A stretch of 64,000 bases of DNA from Karalla daura (Eukaryota; Chordata; Actinopteri; Chaetodontiformes; Leiognathidae). This document shows positions 11,685 to 24,010 of the stretch, in pieces. A program made the position numbers and the translations under genes. The DNA lies in the NCBI GenBank assembly GCA_029224185.1, contig CM055197.1, forward strand, positions 21,501,490 through 21,565,489. The letters run 5' to 3'. Below the pieces are notes generated by a model. It did no database searches and had not been told where the DNA came from. It saw only the letters and a list, made by a program, of their open reading frames with translations. Positions within the stretch are counted from its first letter, which is position 1. The number at the start of each line of letters is the position of its first letter.

Positions 11685-12059
11685 TTCTCTGAGTGCTTAC
11701 AACAATCAAATAAAAATGTTGCAATGCTTGATGAAAAGGAAAATCCTCCGAGTGCCATACACAGGTACCATGTTATTTCTCAGATTTAAGAATCACACAC
11801 TGTAAAGATATCTGGACAGTAAAACAAAGATGTCACATCTTTTCTCCCCAGCCAGTTAATGTTGCGAAGCATTTAGTATGACTTAGGCATCACAAATACT
11901 CTGTTAGAATGAGGAATCATAACCAATTTGTTATTGAGGATAAAATAGTTCCATTTTGTGTTGGTTGGTATACTCCCGTTTGCAGAATTCTGTGCTCTTT
12001 CTGCCCCTTGGTGTGTATGTTTGCTTAAGTGTGTATGTATTGTTTTGATCAAACACTAC

Positions 12060-12310
12060 GGGGGCTATTATAACTATTATAACTTTGCCTCCTTTAGCAA
12101 AGTCTTATGATTTATGCAGTTGCTGGCAGAGTAATATCTTTAGAATTTTTTTCCTTTTATCTTGTAGCAAGGAAACCGATTCATCTTTAAGAATGATGAG
12201 GGGAGGTTGCTCTCTATGCAAAACGCATTAAAACTAAATGAGGAGTCTATTACTCAAATCCATCTGATAATCCGATAGATAAGGACCCCTGGCCGCTAAC
12301 TAAACAGATT
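12060..12310. promoter_or_regulatory. Candidate conserved non-coding block
   Basis: Unique, balanced-composition sequence between CA repeats. It contains runs of homeodomain- and GATA-like words (for example TGATAATCCGATAGATAAGG at 12264-12283) and an ATGCAAAACG octamer-like word. The call rests only on texture and needs comparison with other fish. A possible exon inside it is described separately. Confidence 0.25.
12169..12279 (+). CDS. Possible terminal exon, unidentified
   Basis: A strong 3' splice site (pyrimidine-rich stretch followed by TTATCTTGTAG) ends at 12168. The following frame is open for 36 codons, beginning QGNRFIFKNDEGRLLSM, to a TAG at 12277-12279. The chance of this length being open at random is not small, and I know no protein like it. 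A regulatory element is an equally good reading of the same bases. Confidence 0.15.
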
Positions 12311-12368
12311 AAGATATGACACTGCCATGGCCACCAGGATGACAACAGTACACTATTTGTGATCCCAG

Positions 12369-12369
<1 letters not shown>

Positions 12370-12427
<58 letters not shown>
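12370..12427. repeat. (AC)n microsatellite
   Basis: About 28 uninterrupted CA units ending with a CGCA variant. Confidence 0.95.
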
Positions 12428-12431
<4 letters not shown>

Positions 12432-12751
12432 GTAGCACTTGACCGAACGTATTTCTTTATATTGGTCTTTCTCACGCATAGACACACATAGACATGTAGA
12501 TACACATGCACGCATGCACGCACCCCCCCACCACTTATCGACATACAGTGTCTCCTTGCCAACTCACTTCATAGAATTAATTCTCTGCTCCCCGCCCACA
12601 CCGCTCACACCGTTGTGTGTTGTTCGTGTGTGCATGTGGCTGTACGAATGTATGTGAAAAGAACGCACAAGGGACTCATGAAGAGGCCATGTTTGTATGA
12701 GCACGGCCCATTCATCATGGCTTGATTAACATACACAATTTTCTCTCCTTT

Positions 12752-12788
12752 TCTCTGTCTCTCTCGCTCTCTCTCTCTCTCTCTCTCC
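12752..12788. repeat. (CT)n microsatellite
   Basis: Pure pyrimidine CT tract with one GCT interruption. Confidence 0.9.
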
Positions 12789-12804
12789 CCCACATTTGGT
12801 CCTG

Positions 12805-12935
12805 TGGTGATAATTGCAAATAATTTATTCCCACCGGTTAATTAATTGACATCCTTTGTGCATGGTCCTGAAAATTCATGAAACATTTTAGCGGTAGATA
12901 GGTGCTATTTCTTTAATCACTGAAAACAAAACACT
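12805..12935. promoter_or_regulatory. Candidate conserved non-coding block
   Basis: Unique AT-leaning sequence with dense homeodomain-like TAAT and ATTA words (such as GGTTAATTAATTGACAT near 12836) and no repeat signature. It has the texture of a vertebrate enhancer. This is inference only. Confidence 0.25.
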
Positions 12936-14363
12936 TAACCAAGGCACATATAAAGGGATCATGATACTGGAATTTTTTTACCTAGAGAAATTCTGCTGCA
13001 AACTCAAGCAGAAGCTAGAAGAAAACAAAGTCATCTCAAGAGCTTCAAATCATGCTTTAGTTATAATTTTAATGTCACCATTATGGTGATTGGCAGCAAC
13101 ATTGTCGGACAGGGACCAGAGAAGCTCTTTATAGCAAATGTTAATCATAAAATCCTATGTCCTGTACAGCTATGGGAGTGCTACCAGCAAGTAATAGGTC
13201 TGATATCAAAGTGCTGGACCACATGGATGCCTCTGTGCTGTTAAGTAGGAGTTCTGAAAGGAACTCCTGTAGTATCAAAGATTGTTGTCATGATATCTTC
13301 AATCCATAATATAGAGAAATCGAAGGAGGAAATCCCTGATAGTTTCCCTAGTATGTCCTAGCCTGGGATTTAAGACATTGACCATTTAGTGGGAATTTCA
13401 GTCTGCACAGTTTTATTTGTCCACCTCATTCTCAATTTATATGAATGTGTCACATTTATGCCAATTCAAGTAAATGTTAGACATAAATGATGTAAATTAC
13501 ATTAGAATGACTGTTTCTTACAGAATCACATGAACTTTTACATGCACAAGCATCTATCAGCATATGCATGGCAATCTGTCGCAGAATGTGGTCACAATGC
13601 GGTTTGGTTAAGACCCACTGTGAAGCCCAGCTACAGACTGTAGATGGCTGAGGGCAGACATCAGTGTCCACATCATTCCAGACCTTGGAACTGGTTGACC
13701 TGTGCCAGGCCCGTCTTGTTTCCAAAGACCATTTGTTACTAATTAATGGACTACAGCCCATTCTCCAGCACCGAGTGCAACACAAACCACATGCATTAAA
13801 CATGACCATACCTCCCGCAGCTTCCAGGGCTGGGGCGACAGAAAGAGAAGAGAGAGGAGAGAGTGAGTGAGACAACAAAATACACCTGTATTACTTAGAA
13901 ATTAATCTAAGATAATTCAAAATTACATCTTGAGTTTACAGCAAGAGATGCAGCAGGCTGCAAGCTACTTAAGCGTTATAAAAGAGGTTAATTCTATGTT
14001 GTGAAATCTGGAACTATTTAAAGAAAACTGGCCCAGGTATTACAGTACCTTCCATTGTTGCAAATATCTGAACTGTATCTGAACTGTGTTCGGGTTTTTA
14101 GAAGATGAAAACTTATGGAAGTGAAGTTTCTTTATCTGGCAGCATAATGCAATGGATTCAACTTAACAGCAGGAATTCAGAGGATATGAGCAACAACTTT
14201 CTGTGCAGGTTGGTAATTTGCCGTTCAGATTTCCTCTCAACTTTACATCACAACCATGGTATTAGGATTAACTGGCACTGAAACATTTAGGGTGTCTGAA
14301 AGTGGTCTTTCAAAAGATTGGACTTGCCCTTTAAGACTGAATGCGTCCTTGGTGGCTGTTATT
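12936..14363. other. Unassigned DNA, possible regulatory content
   Basis: No gene recognised. The minus-strand open frame at 13477-13878 (133 codons) starts in a pyrimidine-rich intron-like stretch. A possible 18-base microexon within it (13812-13829) is discussed as a finding. Confidence 0.35.
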
Positions 14364-14446
14364 ACACACACATATACACACAAGTTAAAACGCACACACA
14401 TGCACACACACACGGACACACACACACGCACACACACACACACACT
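14364..14446. repeat. Interrupted (AC)n microsatellite
   Basis: AC units broken by TAT, GT, CG and GG variants, an older and more degenerate array than its neighbours. Confidence 0.9.
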
Positions 14447-14600
14447 ATACCACACGTTAATGCATAAATTGCCATTATCTGAGCTGCCGCCGGTGGCAGA
14501 AGCGCCCCCACCAAGATCACCTCAGCTGACAAAAGTTAATTTGCACTAATGATGTTTTACTCCTCTCATTACCTTAAATCATCTCCTTCCGTGGCCCTCC
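14447..14600. promoter_or_regulatory. Candidate conserved non-coding block
   Basis: Unique block with an AGTTAATTTGCACTAATGAT stretch near 14534-14553 that combines TAAT cores with an octamer-like ATTTGCA. A GA-rich tract follows at 14615-14680. Texture-based call only. Confidence 0.25.
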
Positions 14601-15498
14601 CTCCCTGCCCTGCTCAGAGGAGGGGGAGAGAGAAAGAGAGAGAACGTGAGAGAGGGAGAGAGCCAAAGAGAGAGCGCAGATGCACAGTAGCCAAGGAACC
14701 ATCGCACCATTTGTAACTACTATAGGACTGCATTGAGTTCAGGCTCGTTCCGGCTGCTCGAAACCATCTCCCCACACACTGATAAATATTTTACACAATA
14801 ATATAATCATCAGAGCTACTTACATTTCTTTTTGATGGAAAGCATGTGGGTTTTTTACTGTACAGCCTGCCACAACGTTGTATTTATGTCATGGGCTTAA
14901 GTGGTGGACTTTGTAATGATAACAGTTTAACCAGTGTTTAATGTGTAAATTAGTTTTTTTATAATGCAGCTTTGAGTTTTATAGTTTTATGAGTGGCATA
15001 AAGTAATTAGTGTTGTTTGTTGTTCTGCCGGACTTCTTGAACATTAAAGCTATGCCATTCCTCCTCCTGTGTGTTGTCTATCCTAACTCTGAATCACTGA
15101 CATTTACAGTAAAATCAACTGCATCTAACACAGCTAAATCCTTAAAAAGACACAAACAAGAGAAAGAAAGAAAAAGATTGAGCAGCCGTTTCTGGGTCTA
15201 ATAAAGAGGAATGGCTTAATCATTTACTCATGGTGTGTAAACAAAGCAGAGCAGAGGCATAATGATTGGGAATTGTATTTTATGTTCTGAATGTTTTTTT
15301 ATTCACAACAAATGCTTTTGGTAAATACCAGTATGCTAGTGAACCAGTGCATAACGGAAAAGCCCTAAAACAAGGTAATTTACATACAAAACATGATATT
15401 AGTTATGTTAAATTAGGGCAACAAAGAACCTCGAGGCAAATGTTTGATTTGCAATATTGGACAAAATAAATTAAACTATGCATTCTATCCTATGACAT
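14601..15498. other. Unassigned DNA with GA-rich tract
   Basis: GA-rich low-complexity sequence at 14615-14680, then ordinary AT-rich unique DNA. No gene recognised. Confidence 0.4.
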
Positions 15499-15975
15499 TG
15501 TCATGATCCTGCTGTGAGCTTGTTTCACACACACACACCTGCAGCAGCTCTGCTCTTCCCACCCCTGCTCACTTACGGCCATTCCTGCAACTCTCAGCCA
15601 TTCACAGTTGGACACCTCTCTTGTTACCTGTCCACACTCCAGTCATCCCATCAGTCAAAAGGAATCTTGCTGGATACGAACCACAACTCCGTGTTCAGCA
15701 CGATATAATCGTCATTCCCATGTGCCACTCCAGCTTTCTAGTATCTCACAGTACCAACGTGTTCAGTCTTTGTATCTCCTGCACCAAGAAGATCCAAGAC
15801 CTGTGCCTTGGATCTCCTGGTGCCTCCGCCTTCCAGAATCGATTACCCTGCATCAAAGCCTTGATAAGCTAAACTGCTTTCTAAGCTTCACTGCATTGCA
15901 TCCCAGTCCTGGTAAACCTAACTGCCGTCTGTCCACTTAACATGTTGTGTCTGCATCTGGCTGTCCAACCCACTT
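15499..15975 (+). mobile_element. Possible degenerate LTR
   Basis: Starts TGTCATGATCCTGC, a common start of fish Gypsy-type LTRs, continues as pyrimidine-rich, GC-richer sequence rich in short TCCAG/CCTG words, and ends near a GTGTCTGCATCTGG word of the kind found at LTR 3' ends. No target duplication or internal domain is visible, so this is tentative. Confidence 0.35.
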
Positions 15976-16559
15976 GCTGCTGTACTCCTCAACTCTGATG
16001 CACATTTCACGTGAAGTGAGTGTGTGAGTACTGTTTCATTTCCAAGTCATCAAGTCAGAAAGTCAGTGAACAAGCCCCTTATGCCCCCCCTACAAGTCAG
16101 CAACAATGCCAACTTACCGTAAGGAACTTACCCGCAGTTCATAGAGTTGTGAGGTCACACACAGGGGATGGCAATCACATTACTGAAATAGTTAAATTAA
16201 TGTTTTTGTGGCTACATGAACAGGGCCGTTGTGACATTTGATCATATTTCCCTATGACCTGTCTGTCACTGAGCACAATAATTATTAACTACCTCTTGGA
16301 CTTTGATAGACTGATCAGGAAATCTATTCCTTACATGCCTTGGAGGTGCTACGGTAGTCAACAACATGTTGTCAATGTAATGTGGGAGATGATGCTGTTC
16401 CATTCATAGCATTTGGAGTCCTCACAAACTTAAACACTCAGTCACTTGGGTGATGCCACTGAAATCGTGGAGGGTTCAGCGCTTGAGTCTTTAGGTGATG
16501 GATTGGAATTGGGCCTTTGTGTCCCCTGTGTTTTGTGGCAATGTGTTTGGTTCGTCCTT
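15976..16559. other. Unassigned DNA
   Basis: No feature recognised. Confidence 0.4.
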
Positions 16560-17550
16560 CGCAAACCAATGGGTGACGTCATGGAAGGTTGGGGCTTGGT
16601 TGGTCCACAGTGCAAAATGTAGAGGAGTTACAATAATGGCCCCTAAATTGTATAACTGCTACGTTTTTTCGGCCTTATCTTTTCCTACTGCTTTGCGTCC
16701 AAGTCACATGACTTTCAAACTGGGCCGTGAGAACAAAAAACATGGCGGCCATTTCTCACATTTTTAACAGAAAAGTCAATATTCTGACTTAGTTTCTGCA
16801 TAAAAATGCGTTTTGATTACATTTCTAGCGAGAAACATATATTTTGTCTTCATAACATTTACTCAGTGAATGTGCATAAGCTTGCCCGTTTTTGCAAAGA
16901 TTTTTGTGACCTCGTCAGAATAATGTGAAACTGCAACGTTTTGGACACTGCCAACGCTTAGCATTAGCTGCGTGGTGATTGTAGATCACCCGTTCTCATC
17001 CCAGTGAGTAAAATATCGACTATTTGTCACGCCCCTGTACGTCTCATACTGCCAAACAACTAGGCACCCTTAACATCTGTTAATCGGCGCTGTCGATCCT
17101 GAGTTATGTCTTATGGAAACTGCTCGTGGCAGTCGAAGACGCTAAGCGTCCATCCTGTCAAAAATAACCGGGTTACGGCGAACCGAGGATCTTCTGCCCG
17201 GAAGTGTTTTTCTCACCTTTTCCCACTTTAAATGATTTCTTTTAATTACATCGCCAACATTTCCCAAAACAAGTATATCAGTATCACTGAAGCATCACTA
17301 ATAATTCCATGCCGCTCTCCGCCGCTCATGGCAGAGACACGCAGTCACTGTCTGCGACTCAGCCTGCGACCCCGAGCCAGTGTTTACTATTTACTGTTTA
17401 TTATGGTTTACTACGCTTTCACTCTGAGAAAACACAGCCGCAACTCCCAGCAGCGATTGGCCGCCCTTTTTCATGACGTCATAGCTGCGCCACACATGAC
17501 AGGCCGGCTATGCAGCGTCCACTCTTACACTAGAACTAATACAGGTAAAT
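16560..17550. other. CpG-richer block with two TGACGTCA sites; probable unclassified interspersed repeat
   Basis: CpG dinucleotides are noticeably commoner here, especially 16900-17540, than in the surrounding AT-rich DNA. The palindrome TGACGTCA (a CRE core) occurs at 16574-16581 and 17474-17481, near the two edges, with partly mirrored surroundings. The block could be an inactive DNA transposon or a GC-rich promoter-like segment. I found no clean terminal inverted repeats and no transposase. The 108-codon frame at 17232-17558 has no recognisable product. Confidence 0.35.
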
Positions 17551-19449
17551 GTTTATGATTTATAACTTGCCGTGTCACATTTAATAAACATATAGGTCAT
17601 GGTTATACATATTTCTTTGAATGTAGACCGGAAAGAGGTTTTCTTAACCCTGTTGAAAAGCCTTACCCGGAAATGAACTACATTGTCAATCTCCATTACA
17701 ATACTTTGCCATTTTGTTTGTAGTTTTAATGTTGGAAGGGAGGAGGGGAGAGAAAAATGAAGTTTCCTTATTCATCTCCAACATCACTTCCATCTATTCT
17801 GCACATTTAGCCAAGAGTTTACTGTTTTTTTCATCCTGTTATGAGTTTACTGTTTGTCACTGGAAATATTAGCTGCAAAAATTCTGAGGTAAACAATCAG
17901 AATATTCTTATGAGCTGAGGAAACCAAGACAGACATAACAAACCTATAATTGGAACTAATAATTGAGTTAATGATTCATCTTAATATCATCCCTTATTTG
18001 AGATCGTTACTGATAAGTTGATGGTTGTTCATATTAAAAGTTGATGCTCTCAATGTCCCAGAGCCTCAACTGTCCCCAGATCAGCGTCTTTTGCATGGGG
18101 CCAAAAAGTGGACGCCATCTTGTGCAAGAGCCGCAGTTGTTGTTAAATAAACATTACCCCTCAACTTGTCTTGGATCTGTGCATGAAATCAATTGAAAGA
18201 TTTGCCAATGTGTGAATAGAGAAAGAAGAATCTTCAGGAGCTGAAATTATTACATTTTCACCATAATACTTCTGCTAAGGTCTTAATAGACAAAAAAATC
18301 ATCTGAGAGGACAAATGGTCAGCAAGTTGAAATCACACTGTCTTTATCTGATGGTGAATGACCCCATAGTCCTATTTGACAGTTTTTGCTGCCCCAGAAA
18401 GGCCCTTTTCTATGTTAGGCGCAACCTTGCTGCCCATCTCCATGTATCACCATGTCCAGAACCCTGCAGCCTTTGGGAGGGTATAGAATCACACGGACCA
18501 AACATAATAAAGGTAATTTACTGCCAAGGCAAATTCCATAGCTCTGGGCCTGCATCCCATGTTAAACAGTCTGCTGACCTTTAGCGTCTGATTTCATAAA
18601 GAGGGGCACAATCCGATTAGGGCTGAACAGGAAAGGTCAAATGCACTGGCAGTTGTGGCGGGAATGTCGCCGCTAGCTGGCTGGAGACATACAGAATGAT
18701 CACAGCTGCGTGGACTGCAGCCGATGTGCCCTAGTGTGTGAGTGTGTGACGGCAGCTGTGTGTACTGTGGCTGGGAGGCAGAGGTGGGAGCGCGACAGTA
18801 GTTACCCTCTGTGGCCTCTGGAGCCGTTAGCAGAAAGGGCAGCATATCTGACATGGGTGCCATGCTCCCTCTTTATGTCCCAGCAACAGCGCAGACACAC
18901 ACACACACACACACACGTCTGGAGGCTGTGACATTACACCAGCTTTACCCTGATAGCATCTTCATCCCCACTTAGCTCTTATGTGTAGGACTCTTTAGGG
19001 AATTGCGTGTGTTGTTTCCGTTCTGATTCTGGTTTCTTTTGAACAGTGACTTGGTGTTTTCACTAATTGCTCGACTCCGACAAGTTTTGTTGCATATTCC
19101 TGGGGACCATCAGTTCCCTTAAATTTTCACCATCTTCATTTGAAAAATGAAATGAAATTCAAAGTGCAAATTATTTTGCATTGATAGCAATTATCTATCA
19201 GTTTAAATTGACTCATGCATATAGTGATTATGTTTCTCACCACAGTTCATGCAGGTGTTGGAGAGTGCAAGGCCCATCCTGAACATCCTTTGTCCTGTGT
19301 AACGTGATCTGTGGAGCACTTCATATTGTATGAGTTGCAGGCTGGGTTGAGTCACTCTGAAGACAACACAAATCAGCTTCCAGTGCTCATGATTTGGAGA
19401 AATGGCCATGTCTTTCTTCCATTTGGAGGAAGGCCGTGTGTCTTAAGAT
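17551..19449. other. Unassigned DNA with one short CA repeat
   Basis: A (CA)n tract lies at 18892-18916. The rest is unique, with no domain recognised in any frame. Confidence 0.4.
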
Positions 19450-19800
19450 GTGTTGAATCCTATTGAAGCCTGTTGCCTGCTCCCACTTACCTGCTCTAGG
19501 CATCCAATCAAGGGCATGTGGCTTCATTCAAAGGAGTACTCATACTCACCCCTAGCCTCTGGATCTTGCCAGATTGTCTTTGACCATTCACATGACTGTC
19601 CAGCACTTACTCCTTTTGATTTCCAGGATTTTACCCTTTTCGCCTCTGACCAATCCTTGTGTCTCCTGCAAGCCCTAACTCTTCTGTCTTCAGATCTTGA
19701 CCTGCTGTCATGTTTCGTGTCCTGATCAGCCAGCTTGCCTTTGTACCTGACTCCTCCAGCGCTATTACCCAGGTAAAAGTTTATTCAACTGTACTATGAG
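19450..19800. other. Pyrimidine-rich stretch, possible decayed LTR
   Basis: Resembles in texture the LTR-like stretches at 15.5 and 53.1 kb (many CCTG, TCCAG and CTTG words). No boundaries or target duplication seen, so it is not claimed as an element. Confidence 0.2.
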
Positions 19801-20040
19801 TATACTTATTTTATACTCAAACTGAGGAAGTAAACTTGAAATCTTTTTTGCTCTGATTCATCATTGATTAATGAATTAAAGACAATTGTGTGTCCACTTC
19901 CACAAACATGTCTTGATTCAAGTCATTATCAGATCTTTTTTAAAGAAAAAAAAATTAATATGTATTAATATGATCCGGGGGAGAGAGAAGTTGTACACAA
20001 AAACAATAGGAAGAGAGGAGAGCAAGTAAGAGGGAGATTT

Positions 20041-21916
20041 ATGAAAATCAAGAGTTCCACAGTCACTTCTCAGGACAGGAGCATCAAATGTGGATTACTT
20101 AATATCCGCTCCCTGTCTTCCAAAGCCGTTCTTGTAAATGAATTAATCTCTGACAACAACATTGATGTGTTGTGTCTCACTGAAACTTGGCTTTGTGAGG
20201 GTGACCATGTTGGCCTAAATGACGCCTCTCCTCGCAGCCACATTAATTACCATGTCCCTCGATGCTCTGGCAGAGGTAGAGGTGGGGTGGCAGCCGTAGT
20301 CTATTAATTATCCCTACACCTAATATTGTTTATAATTCATTTGAAAGCCTTATCATCAGTTTGTCTCACCAAAGCTGGAAGACACAGGCCGTCCTACTTG
20401 AGGTAGTGTATCGGGCTCCAGGCCCCTATTCAGATTTTCTGTCTGAATTTCCTGAGTTTCTTTCTTACTCCTCAAAACTGACAAAATCATTATCATCGGT
20501 GAATTCAATATTCATGTAGATGTAGTCAGTGATAGCTGCATTACAGCATTCACCTCTATAGTTTCTATAGCTTCTGCCAACACATGCATGAACCCACACA
20601 CTGCTTTAACCACACCCTGGACCTTGTTCTTACTTATGGTGTTGAAATTAAACACCTGATCGTTTCTCTCCCTAACCCAGTGATATCTGACCACTTTTAA
20701 ATCACTTTTAACTTCCTTCTAGCCGGTCAATTGAGAAATAAAAGCAGTACATATACACAACACTTAACTGTCAGTGTCTTAGCAAACTTTAAGGAAGCTA
20801 TTCCCTTGTCTCTTGGTGCTACATCACCTCTCTGCTATGGAAGCCCGCGTCCCTCCTTCACTGATCAGCTTGCTGATAGCTTTGTCACCTCACTTCATGA
20901 AACTCTCGACTCGTTTGCACCCCTAACAAAAACGGTTATGTCTAGACCAAGATCGGCCCCCCTATATATGCCTGAAACTTGCCACCTAAAGCAGCTAGCA
21001 TGTAAATTAGAGAGGAAATTGCGATTGACCAAAAACGACAATATTTTTCAGACCTGGAAAGATAGTCTGAAGGGTGGCTGGCTCTGTGTAAAGCCAGTCA
21101 GATACAACTCCTCTCTGATTGAGGAAAATAAGCATAACCCTAGGTTTCTGTTCAGCGCTGTCGTCAGACTGACTGAGTCATAACTCCACTGAGCAGTGTG
21201 TTCCCTCACATCTCAGTAGTGGCGACTTTATGAATTTGTTCATCACAAAATTATAAAGATCAGACAATTAAGAACCGCATAGCATCTACTGCAATTAATC
21301 TACCCCCTATTGCTGCTATTCAGGATACAGCTGGGGATACAGACAGGTCACTATCTTCATTTGACCCCATTGACCTGCGTCAGATGACTGCTATCTAGAC
21401 CCAGTTCCCACTAAGCTGTTTGAGGAAGTGTTGCCTTTCTTGACCTCATCAACTTGTTCAGGTTACGTTCCCCTTAAGTTTCAAGATGCGATAATCAAAC
21501 TATCCCTTGATCCAGGAACTCTAGCAAACTACAGTCCAATCTTATCTTCATCTCAAAAATCCTTGAGAAAATCATCGACAACCAGCTCTGTGAGCACCTT
21601 AATAACAATAGTTTATTTGAGTCCTTCCAGTCTGGTTTTAGAATGAATCATAGCACTGAGACTGCAGTGGTTAAAGTCACTAATGACCTCTTAATGGCGT
21701 CTGACCATGGTCTTGTTTCAGTGCTTGTCTTGTTAGATCTCAGTGCTGCTTTTGATACAGTTGACCACCAGATCTTACTGAGGAGACTGGAATATCAACT
21801 TGGAATCGGAGGCACTGCTTTAGACTGGTTCGCCCGATATCATTTTGTTTGTGTCAATGGTAACCAATCTCCACGCACTTAAGTCAACCACGGAGCTCCA
21901 CAAGGATCTGTGCTCG
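20041..21916 (+). pseudogene. L2-type LINE ORF2 (endonuclease plus start of RT), copy A
   Basis: Plus-strand non-LTR retrotransposon ORF2 relic. The apurinic-type endonuclease begins with CGLLNIRSLSSKAVLVNELI (20090-20150), then VLCLTETWLCEG with the metal-binding glutamate. IIGEFNIHVDVV near 20500 shows the GDFN motif with D changed to E. Linker and early RT follow. TETAVVKVTNDLL and LLDLSAAFDTVDH (about 21655-21770) are RT motifs 0-A with the aspartate intact, and NHGAPQGSVL (about 21887-21916) is motif B. The element then stops abruptly in unrelated sequence, so the YADD box and 3' end are missing. Several stops and frame changes interrupt the reading frame. Same family as the copies at 25.8, 52.0 and 54.9-57.1 kb. 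Confidence 0.85.
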
Positions 21917-23846
21917 TCCAAGGCGGTGGTAGATATGTATGCATATAGGTATGCATGCGCATAAAAACGGGTCATTTCTTTTGTGTATGGCTCTCACAGA
22001 ATTACACTTTAAGTGTTTTATGTGGCATTCATGGCTCTTTCAGCCAAAAAAGTTCCTGACCCCAGCTTTAAAGTATACTTTTCCAATAAACTTTAAAGTA
22101 CACTTTAAAAACTAAAAATGTTCCAATTTAGTCCAAAAAAGTATTAAATTAGTACACTTTCTTGTACAGTAAAAGTACATGGTCTGTAGTATACTAGCTA
22201 TGCTTATAGTAGAGTACTAGAGTAGTGTGTTGCTGGCATCTGCTGTCTGCTGTCTGCAGTCTCTAAGCCAATATCCAGTTGTGTCCAGAGGGTCAGAGAG
22301 GCAGCATCCCAGTGACTGGAGGACTAACTCGAGAAATTCTTTGGCTTGTTGTAACACTTTTAAGCTATTGCAGGGTTTTTTTTCCCCACAAAAACGTAAT
22401 AATGTTTGAGTTTAGTGATTTGAACACAACAAAGGAGGGGTGGATTGGAATCATCAAGAAGAGAACAAGAGTTTACTTTAGGCGGGACCATTATTTTCAC
22501 TGTCGCTCCAATCCAGCATGAGGGGTCATCCTCTATCTTCTTGAGCAGCAATGAATAATTAATGTAATCATTCTTTTAACTAAAACTGTCTTGACAGTTT
22601 CAGTGATCCACAAATATTAGCTTTCTCCACTTCAGTGCAGAAATGAAGTGCTAAGAAGTACAAGAAGAAAAAGAGTTCTTCTACTTGTTGATATGCAAGC
22701 CCTACCCATATGGGTGAGACTGTCCGTTTGTTCCTTTATATCTCTTGTGTGTATGTGTACTGTGCCTGCCCAATGGAAATGTCCTGGTAGTAAGGCTGTG
22801 GTCTGTTTTATAAGATGCCCATTAAGGAGCTTCCATGGATAATGTTGATTGCTTGTTGTACTGCTAGGACCTGTTCTGTTGCACACATATATGTGTTCTG
22901 TACATGGATATATACATAATCTTAATTTGTGCCTTTAGATATGCATGTTTGTGTAAAATTTATCATAAGATACATGAATAAAGTGTGTGCGTGTGTTGCG
23001 TAAAATTTTGGATCATGCTCAGTGTGTCTTGCAAGTGTTTGTGTATGTGTCATGGTTAATGTTGATTGTCCTGGGGCACAGCGAGGTGCTGACAGTGCTG
23101 TGTCTGCTGAATGATGGAGATAATGTTAACAAGCACAGGAAGGCGGTCACCACCTCCCTGTTAACAATATGGGGGTGCTAAAGCTGTCGAGACATTAACT
23201 ACCTCACTCTGCTGCTGTTGCTGCTGCTACTGAAACTCTCTGTGTGTGTGTGTGTGTGTCTGTGTATGTATGAACACTCATGTTGTCACATTCCTCATCT
23301 GCAGAGCTGACTCTCCAGCTGGGAGAGAACTGGTAACGGGGAGAGGTGAGGCAGTCTATGAGCCTACATGCTCAAGGTGCAGCTAACCAATGCACACAGT
23401 CAGAGTGATCCTTTGAGCTAATAACATTCATGTCACCTCTTGTTCTGTTCATGCTAATGAATAGCATCATTCGATCATCTCCTGTCATGGTTTTGTGTCT
23501 CCTATTTTATTATGTGCGTTTCTCCATGTATCATAGTTTGGTTTCTTTTTCTTTTTCTTTTTAACTCTTGTCTCTTGGTATTACTCTGATTATTCCCGAT
23601 TTGTTCCTTGTGTTTTCCTCTGCTAGTTGTGATGTTCTCTCTTCGTGTTCCCCATTAATGATGATGATGTGTGTTTATGTTCTGCATTTTGTGTTAAGTT
23701 ATAATCACACGTGTGTAGACTTTCATCATCATCATCATGATCTCTCCGACACACACTTAAATGTCAGACGGCTCCGAATCATTCCAGTCCTGATACAAAA
23801 TGTATGCAGCTGTATGTATCATAATCCTACCAGAGATAGGAGCTTC
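21917..23846. other. Unassigned DNA with AAGTACACTTT-type words and a short GT repeat
   Basis: Around 22065-22190 the words AAGTAYACTTT and their complements recur, suggesting remains of a palindromic MITE without defined ends. A GT repeat occurs at about 23240-23260. No gene recognised. Confidence 0.35.
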
Positions 23847-24010
23847 TATGGCTCAAGGGACATGTGGTTGTCTATGGATCAGACGGTCTGTGGTTTGATC
23901 CTAGGCCAGTGCTGCCAACATGTTGAAGTATCCTTGGGGAAGATACTGAACCCCAGATTTTGTGTTATCAGGTGTATGAATGGTGAAGAAGCAGTTTTAT
24001 ATTCTTTTAT
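23847..24010 (+). mobile_element. tRNA-derived SINE with V-type core, relic
   Basis: Begins with a tRNA-like half: TGGCTCAAGGGACATGTGG (A-box region) and GGTTTGATCC at 23892-23901 (decayed B box). It continues with the central core reading AAGTATCCTTGGGGAAGATA then CTGAACCCC (23926-23955), which matches the conserved core of vertebrate V-SINEs, and GTGTATGAATGGTGAAG downstream. Such elements are transcribed by RNA polymerase III and moved by a partner LINE. The B box is mutated and no target duplication was identified. Confidence 0.7.

Noticed and set aside
12250..12562. Overlapping Cys-Val minus-strand frames
   Set aside because: Translations of a CA repeat.
23847..24010. tRNA gene
   Set aside because: A- and B-box-like words belong to a SINE. 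No cloverleaf with acceptor stem can be formed.
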